Shown one piece after another: positions 45,488 through 56,697 of a stretch of DNA of 64,000 bases (the stretch's first letter is position 1; each line of letters starts with the position of its first letter). Source of the DNA: Myxococcota bacterium (GTDB lineage Bacteria; Myxococcota_A; Polyangia; Palsa-1104; JAEUJZ01); NCBI GenBank assembly GCA_025057315.1, contig JANWXW010000163.1:1-64000 (forward strand). Direction: 5' to 3'. The notes beneath the pieces are model-generated. The model had not been told where the DNA came from. It searched no databases and saw nothing but the letters and a program-made list of their open reading frames with translations. The position numbers were made by a program, and so were the translations under genes.

Positions 45488-45865
45488 ATAAAAGTCCCGA
45501 TAAAGGCACAGGCCATAGCGGGGTGGAGCGTGTGCGCGCATGCATGGGACGCACATACATGGGATTTCCCAAGGCAGTGGTGGTACTTGGTAGGGCCTGT
45601 GCCTTTGCAACTTGCTTGCTCCGTGCACCGCGCTTGCGGTGCGACCTGATGCCGTTGCTCTTGATGGGGGAGCCAGCGCCTACCTGGTTGTGTTGAGCTG
45701 GTACCCGACAGCCGCGCAGCGCGATTTGCTCTTTGCCTCGGAGCAGGTGCCGGAGGAGCCAGCTCATCGAACAGGACATTCGTTTTCATCGGTTGCTTGT
45801 AACCCGCTATTGCGCCCTGGTGGAATCGACCCCATCTGGCCGGTGCTGCCTGCTATGTTAAAAGC
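45488..45865. other. 378-bp gap with a short perfect hairpin
   Basis: The only clear structure is GCACCGC-GCTT-GCGGTGC (45625-45642), a 7-bp stem with a tetraloop and no T-tract. Third-position composition argues against the open minus-strand frames. The promoter for the PHP-domain gene must lie near its 3' end, but no consensus pair stands out. Confidence 0.4.
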
Positions 45866-47404
45866 GTGCTGCCCTGGCTTTTGGTGCCGCTTTTGCTTCT
45901 TGTCTCTGCTGCTGCGGCGTTCCTGCCCCGGCTTTGGGCGGCATCCCCGTCCCTGCCCCCGCCACCACGGCTGCCGCGGGAGGGCGAGCTGGTCTACACG
46001 ATCCAGGATGGCGACAGCGGCGAGCTCATGCCCGGCCGCCTGACCTTCATTGGCGTCGATGGGACACCCAATCCCAGCTTCACCCGCAACGACATCGGGC
46101 GGCAGGAGGCAGGGGCCATTTTGGCCTACAACAAGCTCATGACCTTGACCGGCCTGGGGGCTGTGCGGGTCCCGGTTGGCAGTTATGACATCTATGTGAG
46201 CCGCGGACCAGAGTGGGATCTCAAGGTGCTGCGCAAGGTTCGGGTGGGCGAGCAGGCCGTCACCGTACGGGCGGCGCTGCGTCGCATGGTCCAGACCGCT
46301 GGCTGGCTGTCGGCGGACCTGCATGTGCACGCTGCCTGCTCGCCGGACTCCCAGGTGCCGATGCTGCACCGGGTCTACGAGTTTGTCGCTGAGGGGGTGG
46401 AGATGATCGCCGCCACCGATCACAATGTGGTCTGCGACTATACGGGGGTCATCGCCTTGCTTGGGATGGAGCGGCACCTGGTCAGCACACCTGGCGATGA
46501 GCTGACGACTGCTTCGTGGGGCCACTTTGGCATCCTGCCCCTGCCGCAGGATCTAACGCGCGCCGGCCACGGTGCCCCGCAGGCGAGGGGCAGGACCGCG
46601 GCGGAGATGTTCCGTGAGGTGCGCCTGGTTGCACCCGAGGCGCTGATCAACGTCCACCACCCGCGCATCGATCCGCAAATTGGTTACTTTACCATCGGGC
46701 AATATGACAGCCGCTCCGATCAGGCTGGGCGCAAGGGCTTCTCGCTGGACGTTGACGCCATCGAGGTGCTCAATGGCTATCAGGATGCCGACCGCCACAG
46801 CGTCGATCGCATGATTGAGGACTGGCTCAACTTGCTCAACCATGGCCATCTTGTCACTGCCACGGGCAACTCAGATACCCACCATATGACTTTCAATTTG
46901 GGTGGATATCCTCGCAATTATATCATGGTCCAAGAGGACCAGCCGGCCGCTGTGACCCCTCAAGAGATTGTCCGTGCCCTCAAAGCCCACCGCTCGTTCT
47001 TTTCCACGGGGCCGTTCGTGAAGCTTCTGGTTGGGGGGGGACGGCTGGGGGATGTGGTTCCGGTGCCTCCCCGCGGCCATGTACGGGTCGAGATCGAGGT
47101 CCAGGCTGCTCCCTGGATCTCGGTCAGCACCGTGAGTTTATACCTGGGCAACCAGGAGCACCAGCGATGGTCCGTTGCACCGGGGATAGACGTGGTGCGC
47201 TTTCGTCAGTCTCTGGAGGTTCAGGTTGCCCATGACTCTTTCGTGGTTGTGCGGGTGGACGGCGACCGCTCCCTCTGGCCCGTGGTGGGAGACAATCACC
47301 GCTACGAGGTGCTGCCGCTGGCGCTGACCAACCCGGTGTTCCTGGATGTGGATGGCAACGGCGCCTACGACGCACCGCTGCCGCACGGCAAGCACGGGCC
47401 GTAG
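45866..47404 (+). CDS. Exported PHP-domain metallohydrolase (CehA/McbA-like)
   Basis: GTG 45866 begins a 512-residue protein. A signal peptide or anchor (LPWLLVPLLLLVSAAAAFLP) is followed by a beta-rich region up to about 145. The PHP core then starts 'LSADLHVHAACSPDS' with metal ligands D151, H153 and H155, and continues 'MIAATDHNVV', 'VHHPR' and 'TGNSDTHHM'. The C-terminal domain is beta-rich. CehA/McbA relatives hydrolyse carbamates or phosphoesters. The natural substrate is unknown. Confidence 0.8.
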   Translation: MLPWLLVPLLLLVSAAAAFLPRLWAASPSLPPPPRLPREGELVYTIQDGDSGELMPGRLTFIGVDGTPNPSFTRNDIGRQEAGAILAYNKLMTLTGLGAVRVPVGSYDIYVSRGPEWDLKVLRKVRVGEQAVTVRAALRRMVQTAGWLSADLHVHAACSPDSQVPMLHRVYEFVAEGVEMIAATDHNVVCDYTGVIALLGMERHLVSTPGDELTTASWGHFGILPLPQDLTRAGHGAPQARGRTAAEMFREVRLVAPEALINVHHPRIDPQIGYFTIGQYDSRSDQAGRKGFSLDVDAIEVLNGYQDADRHSVDRMIEDWLNLLNHGHLVTATGNSDTHHMTFNLGGYPRNYIMVQEDQPAAVTPQEIVRALKAHRSFFSTGPFVKLLVGGGRLGDVVPVPPRGHVRVEIEVQAAPWISVSTVSLYLGNQEHQRWSVAPGIDVVRFRQSLEVQVAHDSFVVVRVDGDRSLWPVVGDNHRYEVLPLALTNPVFLDVDGNGAYDAPLPHGKHGP

Positions 47405-47533
47405 GAGACGGTCTCGGAGGGGCCGTGGACCAGTCCTTGGGGTGCCACAGCGATCGCAGCCACCACAGCGCTGAGCGCAGGGGAGTGGGGTGGGGCACCT
47501 CCAGGGGAGCAGGCACCTTGGGCCCGGCATGTA

Positions 47534-48568
47534 CTACCCCCAGAAGTGGGCACGGAGACGGCGTGACATCAGCATGGCCAAAAACACCGGCCCTCCCAGG
47601 CAGGCGGTGATGACCCCCACCGGCAACACGGCGGGCCGGGCGATGACCTGGCCGAGTGCATCGCAGGCAATGAGAAAGGGCGCGCCGCAGAGCATGGAAG
47701 CGGGCAGCAGCAGGCGGTGGTCTGGGCCAACGAGTGTGCGCAGGGCGTGGGGCACCAGCAGCCCGACGAAGCCGATGGGGCCGACCACAGACACCACTGC
47801 ACCCACCGTCAGCGACGCGGCAAAGTAGATACGTCGGGTGGCGCGGCGCACGTCCACGCCCAGGCCGGCTGCGGCCTCGGGGCCAGCACCCAGGGCGTTG
47901 AGGTCTCGTCCCCGCGGCAGCAGCAGCACGAGGCCCATGGCCACAGGCACGGCCATGCGCAACACCAGATCGTAGCGCATGACGTCCAGGTCGCCCATCT
48001 GCCATCTCACGATGCGGTAGGTCTGGCCGAAGTCGGCGGTGTAGAGCACCAGCGTGATGAGGGCGCTGGCAATGAAGGCCACCACCACGCCGGCTAGCAG
48101 CAACATCACAGGGCCAGCGCCAGCGCGCTCGCTCAGCCACCATACGATCAACACTGTGGCCAGGGCACCAAGCAGCGCGCACAGCGGCAGGGCCACCGGG
48201 CCCAGCGGGACGCCCAGCAGGACCACGCCCTCCAGACCGAGCCGAATGGCCAACACCGCCCCGAGGGAGCCGCCGGAGGAGACGCCGAGCGTGTAGGGAC
48301 TGGCCAGTGGGTTGCGCAAGAGGCCCTGGAACGCCACGCCGGCGGCGGCCAGGCCCGCCCCGGCCACCGCCGCAGCCAGCACACGAGGCAGGCGGACATA
48401 CAGCAACACACGGACAGCCGGATTGTCTGCGGCTGGGCGCTGGGTATCGAGCACTTGGCGCAGATCAAGCCGTGTGGAACCGAAAAGAGGCCCCAGGATG
48501 ATTCCTGCGAGGCACAGCAGCGCACACAGGCTGAGCACCAGGGCGGCCCGATGTGGCGTCACCCTCAC
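47534..48568 (-). CDS. btuC: FecCD/BtuC-type ABC transporter permease
   Basis: The 344-residue protein has about ten membrane segments and the family markers 'RLPRVLAAAVAGAGLAAAGV', 'RNPLASPYTLGVSSGGSLGA' and the ATPase-contacting loop near 'AATGLGVDVRRA', present here as 'AAGLGVDVRRATRR'. FecCD permeases import cobalamin or ferric siderophores. The adjacent B12-dependent ribonucleotide reductase and the BtuF-like gene favour cobalamin. Its start overlaps the ATPase stop by 4 bp. Confidence 0.9.
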   Translation of the reverse strand: MRVTPHRAALVLSLCALLCLAGIILGPLFGSTRLDLRQVLDTQRPAADNPAVRVLLYVRLPRVLAAAVAGAGLAAAGVAFQGLLRNPLASPYTLGVSSGGSLGAVLAIRLGLEGVVLLGVPLGPVALPLCALLGALATVLIVWWLSERAGAGPVMLLLAGVVVAFIASALITLVLYTADFGQTYRIVRWQMGDLDVMRYDLVLRMAVPVAMGLVLLLPRGRDLNALGAGPEAAAGLGVDVRRATRRIYFAASLTVGAVVSVVGPIGFVGLLVPHALRTLVGPDHRLLLPASMLCGAPFLIACDALGQVIARPAVLPVGVITACLGGPVFLAMLMSRRLRAHFWG

Positions 48569-49317
48569 GCTGGCACCACAAACGGAGCGCCTGAGGGAAG
48601 GCGCCCCAGATGCAGCGGCACTCCGAGCACCGCGCCGCTTTGGGCAAGCACCTCCCAGGTGGCGCCGCGCAGGTGAATCCGCCCGTCGTGGAGCAGCGCG
48701 GCCTGCGGCGAGAAACGCGCTGCCAGGTTGAAGTCATGGGTGGTCCACAGGAGCGCGCGACCGCTGCCAGCGATGTCTGCCAAGGCGGCACCGAGCTGAA
48801 GCGCATGGGCTAGATCCAGGCCGGCTGTGGGCTCATCCAGCAGCATCAGGGGCGTGTCCTGCGCCAGCGCCTGTGCCAGCAGCACCCGCCGCCGCTCTCC
48901 TCCCGACAGCTCGGAAAAGGGCCGCTCGTGCAGGTGCCAGCAGTCCATGCGCCGCATGGCCTGCTCGGCGGCGTGGAGATCAGTGGCATCCTCGTAGAAG
49001 GAACGGGCACGGGCATAGCGCCCCATCAGCACCACCTCCAGCGCGGTGAAGGCAAAGGTCTGCCCTGCCTCCTGCGGCAGGTAGGCCAGGCGGCGAGCGA
49101 GTTCCGGCCGCCGCCATGCCGCCAGCGGCCGCCCATCGAGCCGGATGGTACCAGCGGCCGGGGCCAGGACGCCGGCGCACAAGCGGAGGAGCGTGGACTT
49201 GCCAGCACCGTTGTTGCCAAGCAGGCACAGGTGGTCGCCGGGCTGCAGCGTGAGGTGGATGTCTGTCAGCACACGCCGGTGCGCATAGCCGAAGCAGACC
49301 CCCTCAAGGCTCAACAT
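48565..49317 (-). CDS. btuD: ABC transporter ATPase (cobalamin/siderophore type)
   Basis: The 250-residue ATPase has Walker A GNNGAGKST at 34-42, the Q-loop in 'LAYLPQEAGQ', signature 'LSGGERRRVLLAQAL', Walker B 'LMLLDEPTAGLD' and the H-loop 'LWTTHDFNLAAR'. It is the partner of the permease downstream (4-bp overlap). It starts 12 bp after the ribonucleotide reductase stop, so the three genes appear to be one operon. Confidence 0.9.
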   Translation of the reverse strand: MLSLEGVCFGYAHRRVLTDIHLTLQPGDHLCLLGNNGAGKSTLLRLCAGVLAPAAGTIRLDGRPLAAWRRPELARRLAYLPQEAGQTFAFTALEVVLMGRYARARSFYEDATDLHAAEQAMRRMDCWHLHERPFSELSGGERRRVLLAQALAQDTPLMLLDEPTAGLDLAHALQLGAALADIAGSGRALLWTTHDFNLAARFSPQAALLHDGRIHLRGATWEVLAQSGAVLGVPLHLGRLPSGAPFVVPA

Positions 49318-49329
49318 GGAGAGGTGGGG

Positions 49330-52308
<2,979 letters not shown>

Positions 52309-52338
52309 GCTGCACCTTCCGTGCAATGATACAGCCCT

Positions 52339-52383
52339 CGCTGGACGGACCTATGGCGTGCAGGGAGGTCCCCCCGTCCAGCG
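52339..52383 (-). promoter_or_regulatory. Long hairpin in the nrdJ leader
   Basis: CGCTGGACGG (52339-52348) pairs perfectly with CCGTCCAGCG (52374-52383). An inner GGACC/GGTCC (52347-52351 and 52367-52371) extends it. It lies about 30 bp upstream of the nrdJ start in the 5' leader. It does not show the conserved boxes of a cobalamin riboswitch. It could control nrdJ translation or transcription. Confidence 0.5.
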
Positions 52384-52455
52384 AATACATACCGATGCTA
52401 CATGGTGTGGGGAGACCTTCCCGAATGCACCTCCTTCTGTCAAGCAAAATCATTC

Positions 52456-52464
52456 TGTGGATAA
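52456..52464. promoter_or_regulatory. Perfect DnaA box between nrdJ and btuF
   Basis: TGTGGATAA is the exact reverse complement of the DnaA box TTATCCACA, the only perfect match I found in the window. On the minus strand it lies 12 bp upstream of a TTGACA (52443-52438) that could be the -35 element of nrdJ. DnaA is known to control ribonucleotide reductase genes in other bacteria. Confidence 0.6.
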
Positions 52465-52830
52465 CCTATGAATAGGAGGATAAAATCCCAATGGTTGGAT
52501 GTGAATAAATTGTGAATGAAAGGGGATGATGAAGTCCAATGTCCAAGGACACTGCCTCTTTTTAGAGGGTCCTGACAACATGGGGCGCCTGTGGACAGAG
52601 GCCGGGCCTGGTGGGGCAAAGCAGGACATGTGACAAACTACAAAATCTGTGTTCTGTGTCATGGTTCACACTGCACAGCATGCGAATCATGAACATGTAG
52701 TTTAGTGCATGGTCAGAGAATGGCCAGTTTTTGTTTGTACGTCGAAGTTCGCCGACCTAGGAGGCCGCAGCCCCTCAGGTCACTGCGTGGGCCACATGGG
52801 GCTCATGTCACCCACCCCCATCGAGGCCGG

Positions 52831-53715
52831 ATGCCTTGTCTTGGTCAGCTGGTACTGCTGTGTGGCTTGCTTTTTGCCTGTCAGCAGCCTGCAGCACCGG
52901 TCCGGGCGGCCCGGCGCATCGTCACGCTGACCCCCAGCCTGACCGAGATCGTGTTCGCGCTTGGCGCGGGCGATCGCGTGTTCGGTGTATCCGACTTCTG
53001 CGACCACCCGGCCGAGGTGCAGTCGCGGCCCCGCGTGGGTAGCTTCCTCCGGCCCAGTCTGGAGCGCATCCTGGCGCTTCAGCCAGACCTGGTGCTCGTG
53101 GATGGCGTGCAGCAAGATGTGGCGGCCGCCTTGGCCCAGGCCGGGGTGCGGGTGCTGGCCGTGCCGCTGCAGAGCCTAGAGGATGTACGCAGAGCGATTC
53201 TTCGCATCGGCGCAGAGGGGGTCGTCGGGCAGCCAGCCGCGGCAGAGCGCCTGCTGGCTCGTCTGGATGCCGAGCTGAGCAAAGCCGAACAGCGCGTCCG
53301 CGGCCTAGAGCGGACGCCGGTGCTGTTCGTGGTGGATCGGGAAGTAGGCGGGCTGCGCGGCCTGGTGGTCGCCGGGCCCGGCACCTACCTGGACGAGCTC
53401 CTGCAGCGCGCCGGTGGGACCAACGTATTTGCAGATTTGCCTTTGCGTTACGCAAAAGTGGCAGTGGAGGAGGTGGCTGCGCGACGACCGCAGGTGATTC
53501 TGGATGCAGTGCACGTGCCCCCTGCCGATGAGGGGGCTCGGGCACGCGCCGCTGCTGACTGGCAGGCGCTGGCGCACATACCGGCTGTGGCGCAAGGACG
53601 AGTACACCTGTTGGCGCAACGATCGTTTGTTACCCCCGGACCGCGGCTGGGTCAATCAATCGGCGAACTGTTGCGCCTGCTGCACCCGACCACGCTGACC
53701 GAGCGCAACCCCTAG
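52831..53715 (+). CDS. btuF: Lipoprotein cobalamin-binding protein (BtuF-like)
   Basis: From ATG 52831 the product has 294 residues. The signal peptide ends in lipobox 'LLFAC', giving a lipoprotein. The mature part has the BtuF pattern 'RIVTLTPSLTEIVFALGAGD', 'VFGVSDFCDHPAEV', 'LERILALQPDLVLVD' and 'AGPGTYLDELLQRAGGTNVF'. It is divergent from nrdJ-btuDC, so binding protein and transporter flank a shared control region. The frame is open from 52705, but the residues before 52831 are not signal-peptide-like. The 269-bp gap after its stop (53716-53984) shows nothing clear. Confidence 0.88.
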   Translation: MPCLGQLVLLCGLLFACQQPAAPVRAARRIVTLTPSLTEIVFALGAGDRVFGVSDFCDHPAEVQSRPRVGSFLRPSLERILALQPDLVLVDGVQQDVAAALAQAGVRVLAVPLQSLEDVRRAILRIGAEGVVGQPAAAERLLARLDAELSKAEQRVRGLERTPVLFVVDREVGGLRGLVVAGPGTYLDELLQRAGGTNVFADLPLRYAKVAVEEVAARRPQVILDAVHVPPADEGARARAAADWQALAHIPAVAQGRVHLLAQRSFVTPGPRLGQSIGELLRLLHPTTLTERNP

Positions 53716-53984
53716 CAGCCCCTTGAGCAAGGCGCGCGGTCTGGACGTGCGAGCAACGATAGCACCCCAGCCACAATGGCACCCCCCGCGGTGCGCATGC
53801 AGGAGCAACGCCCCCATTCGGAGGATTCAGGGGGATACTGCCACGCTGGCCATCGGGAAGGGCGTGCCTGGCCCACGCGTTCAAGCTCAACTCCGCCCCA
53901 TCCCGGTGCCCCCAGGCTTGCCCCTCCGGTGGGCGGGGAGGCCGGCTCACATCACGCTACCCTCCTTCACTAGACCAACCAGAA

Positions 53985-55343
53985 CTAGCTCCCAATCGGC
54001 GCGCCCAGGGCGGCCAGAGCGTGGGCGAAGCCCGGGAAGCTGGTTTCAATGCTCTCTGCTTCCTCGATCCGCGTGGTCGTTGGGGCCGCGAGTGCCAGGA
54101 CCGCTGCTGCCATGGCGATGCGATGATCGCCAAAACTGGAAACGACAGCCCCGCGCAGGCCAGCCGGGCCACGCCCGTGTACCCGGAGGCCATCGGGCAG
54201 CTCCTCGCACTCAACACCGAAGGCACGCAATAGGGCACAGCTCGCCGCGAGGCGGTCTGACTCCTTGACGCGCAGCTCGACGGCACCGGTAATCAGGGTC
54301 TCTCCCTCCGCCGCTCCGGCCAGCGATGCCAGCAGAGGCAACTCGTCGATGGCGCGGAGTGCCAACTGGCCTTCAATGCGCATCGGACGCAGTGGCCCTC
54401 CGGGCGAGCGCACCCGAAGATCACTTACCGGCTCACCGGCCTCTTCGTGCTCGTCGAGAATTTCCACCGCTCCAGGGGCGAGCTGGGCCATGGCGTCGAG
54501 CACACCAGTGCGTGTGGGGTTGGTGCCCACACCGCGGAGCACGACCTCGCTGCCTGACACCAGCAGTGCCGCCCCCATGAGAAATGCCGCTGACGACATG
54601 TCGCCAGGAATCTGCATATGGAGCGGTGGCAGCGCCCGGCGCCATCCCGTGGGGTCCAGGCGGCACACTGCCGCATCAGCGGTGTCGCTCACGGACAGCG
54701 GTACGCCCAGACGGCGCAGCAGGCGCTCGGTGTGATCGCGAGAGCGGGCAGGCTCCCGCACCTCGGTCGGCCCCTCGGCCCACAGCCCACACAGCAGCAG
54801 GGCCGACTTGACCTGCGCGCTGGCAACGGGACTCTGGTGCAGGATGCCGCGCAGCGACGCCGCCGGATGAATCCGCAGCGGAGCATACACCTCTCCTGGG
54901 GGGAGGCCCGCCTGACCGGACAGCACGGCCCCCATGCGCCGCAGCGGCTCCACCACACGCCGCATAGGCCGCGCCCGCAGGTACCTGTCCCCGTCGATCT
55001 CGCTGGAGAAAGGCTGGGCTGCAAGCACCCCAGCGAGCAGGCGCAAGGTGGTAGCGGAATTGCCGCAGTCAATCGTCATCCCTGGCGGGCGCAGCCCATA
55101 GAGCCCCCGTCCGCTCACCTCAACTGCTCCTTCGGCAGTGCGTCGTCCGTGTACGCCGAGCGCCGCCAGCGCGGTCAGTGTGCGCAGGTTGTCCTGTCCA
55201 CTGCCCAGACCCCAGAGGCGCGAGGTCCCCTCTGCCAGCGCGCTGAGGAGAAGTGCGCGGTGGCTGATTGACTTGTCTCCCGGCACTTGCTGCGTGCCCC
55301 GCAACGGCGCGACCGCGGGTTCGACCGTGAGCCGAGACCCCAT
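53985..55343 (-). CDS. aroA: 3-phosphoshikimate 1-carboxyvinyltransferase (EPSP synthase)
   Basis: AroA transfers enolpyruvate to shikimate 3-phosphate. From ATG 55343 it has 452 residues: 'VPGDKSISHRALLLSALAEG' near the N-terminus, 'DCGNSATTLRLLAGVLA', 'QVKSALLLCGL', 'PGDMSSAAFL', 'RVKESDRLAA' and 'DHRIAMAAAVLAL', a full set of family motifs. The start is 4 bp after the histidine kinase stop, so it is coupled to it. Confidence 0.96.
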   Translation of the reverse strand: MGSRLTVEPAVAPLRGTQQVPGDKSISHRALLLSALAEGTSRLWGLGSGQDNLRTLTALAALGVHGRRTAEGAVEVSGRGLYGLRPPGMTIDCGNSATTLRLLAGVLAAQPFSSEIDGDRYLRARPMRRVVEPLRRMGAVLSGQAGLPPGEVYAPLRIHPAASLRGILHQSPVASAQVKSALLLCGLWAEGPTEVREPARSRDHTERLLRRLGVPLSVSDTADAAVCRLDPTGWRRALPPLHMQIPGDMSSAAFLMGAALLVSGSEVVLRGVGTNPTRTGVLDAMAQLAPGAVEILDEHEEAGEPVSDLRVRSPGGPLRPMRIEGQLALRAIDELPLLASLAGAAEGETLITGAVELRVKESDRLAASCALLRAFGVECEELPDGLRVHGRGPAGLRGAVVSSFGDHRIAMAAAVLALAAPTTTRIEEAESIETSFPGFAHALAALGAPIGS

Positions 55344-55347
55344 GCGC

Positions 55348-56625
55348 TCAGCCCTTGCCCTCGCATCGGCTCGCCGGGTTGGGCCTGGGCTGTGTCGGAT
55401 CCAGTCCCGACCGGGCCTGCGACTCGGCGGGGAACCAGAGCGTGACCAGCGTCCCCTGCCCGGCTCGGCTGGCAATCCGCATGGTGCCACCATGCTGCTC
55501 CACGATGGCGCGCGATAGCCCCAGGCCGAGACCAGTGCCACGACCTGCGCCCTTGGTGGTAAAGAACGGCTCATAGACGCGATCTAGCAGCTCCACCGGA
55601 ATGCCGCATCCGCTGTCCTCGATCTCGATGCATACCCCGTCCTGTCCCGCGGCCTCTCTAGGCTGCAACCGCACCCAGAGGGCGCGCCGCTCCACCTCCA
55701 CCTCCTCGAGCGCGTGTACCGCGTTGATGAGCAGGTTCAGCAGGACCTGAAGCAGACGCGGCCGTTGCGCACGCACCAGGGGTACCGGGACGATCTCCTG
55801 CTGCAGGCGCAGGCCGTGAAGCAGCGGACGGCACAGACGCAGCACCACCTCAACCACCTGAGCCAGGTCCACTGCCTCCACTGCCGCCCCCTCGGGGTGG
55901 CTCATCTGCACCAGGTCGCGTACCAGGCCGATGATTCGCTCGGTCGCCTCGCGCGCATCGCCCAGCATGACCTCCAATTCATGCAGCTGTAGGCCCTGGG
56001 CGTGGCCCATGTGATTTTCTCTGAGTTGAGATGTTATCTTCTCAATTTCGCCAATGTTGGCGAGTAGCAGGTTGGCCGCGTTGTTGACCTCGTGTGCCAC
56101 CCCTGCCACCACACCCTGAGCCATCCAACGACCGCCACCCAGCAGGTGTGTTTGCCGATCGTGCCATGGACGGAGGTCTTCCAGCGTGCCGATAAACAGC
56201 GGGACTGCCCCGCCGAGCGGCCGAATGCTCAGCCGGGCCGACACCAGAGACCCATCCCTGCGGCGGGCATGTCCCTCCACGCAGCTGGTTCCTAGCCCCA
56301 GCGGGCCGTACAAGGGCCCGTCCCACAACGCCACCAGCGGACAGCCGGCCAGCCTCCCCGGTGCATACTGGAGCAAGCGCTCTAGCGCTGAGTTGGCCAT
56401 CGTCACCTGGACCTGGGGACCGCTGTGGTCCTCCGCATGTCCGTCGGGCGATGTCTCTGCCACTGCTTCCAGCGCACAGGCTGGAATGGCCAGTGCCTCC
56501 AGCACCGCGGCCATGCCCGCCCAGCGGGCACCCTCGCGCAGCAGCGTCTGCTGCGACGCCTCGCGAGGAGCCAGCGCAGAAGGCACATTGGTCACGATCC
56601 GAGCCTCCGCCAGCCTATCGTTCAT
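55348..56625 (-). CDS. Cytoplasmic PAS-type histidine kinase
   Basis: The 425-residue protein has a PAS-like region (about 70-170, 'VTMANSALERLLQYAPGRLAG' and 'GHARRRDGSLVSARLSIRPL'). The H-box is 'VVAGVAHEVNNAANLLLANI', the N-box 'LQVLLNLLINAVHAL', G1 'IEDSGCGIP' and G2 'GTGLGLGLSRAIV'. No membrane segment is present. It is co-transcribed with aroA, an odd pairing with no obvious logic. No response regulator is nearby. The segment 'HEVNNAANLL' belongs to the class of kinases with NN after the phospho-His. Confidence 0.88.
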   Translation of the reverse strand: MNDRLAEARIVTNVPSALAPREASQQTLLREGARWAGMAAVLEALAIPACALEAVAETSPDGHAEDHSGPQVQVTMANSALERLLQYAPGRLAGCPLVALWDGPLYGPLGLGTSCVEGHARRRDGSLVSARLSIRPLGGAVPLFIGTLEDLRPWHDRQTHLLGGGRWMAQGVVAGVAHEVNNAANLLLANIGEIEKITSQLRENHMGHAQGLQLHELEVMLGDAREATERIIGLVRDLVQMSHPEGAAVEAVDLAQVVEVVLRLCRPLLHGLRLQQEIVPVPLVRAQRPRLLQVLLNLLINAVHALEEVEVERRALWVRLQPREAAGQDGVCIEIEDSGCGIPVELLDRVYEPFFTTKGAGRGTGLGLGLSRAIVEQHGGTMRIASRAGQGTLVTLWFPAESQARSGLDPTQPRPNPASRCEGKG

Positions 56626-56697
56626 GGATTGCCAAGGTACCCCGTGTAACCGGTCTACGGCGGAGCGTCAAGGGCTTAGGATCATCCGGTCCTTTCT

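Noticed and set aside
45439..45789. Minus-strand frame of 116 codons after the VWA gene
   Set aside because: No ribosome site, and a composition unlike neighbouring genes. Only a hairpin is supported in this gap.
52309..52830. A cobalamin riboswitch upstream of nrdJ or btuF
   Set aside because: I looked on both strands for the conserved B12-box and core segments and did not find them. GGGAAGG on the minus strand near 52411-52417 lacks the following conserved pieces.
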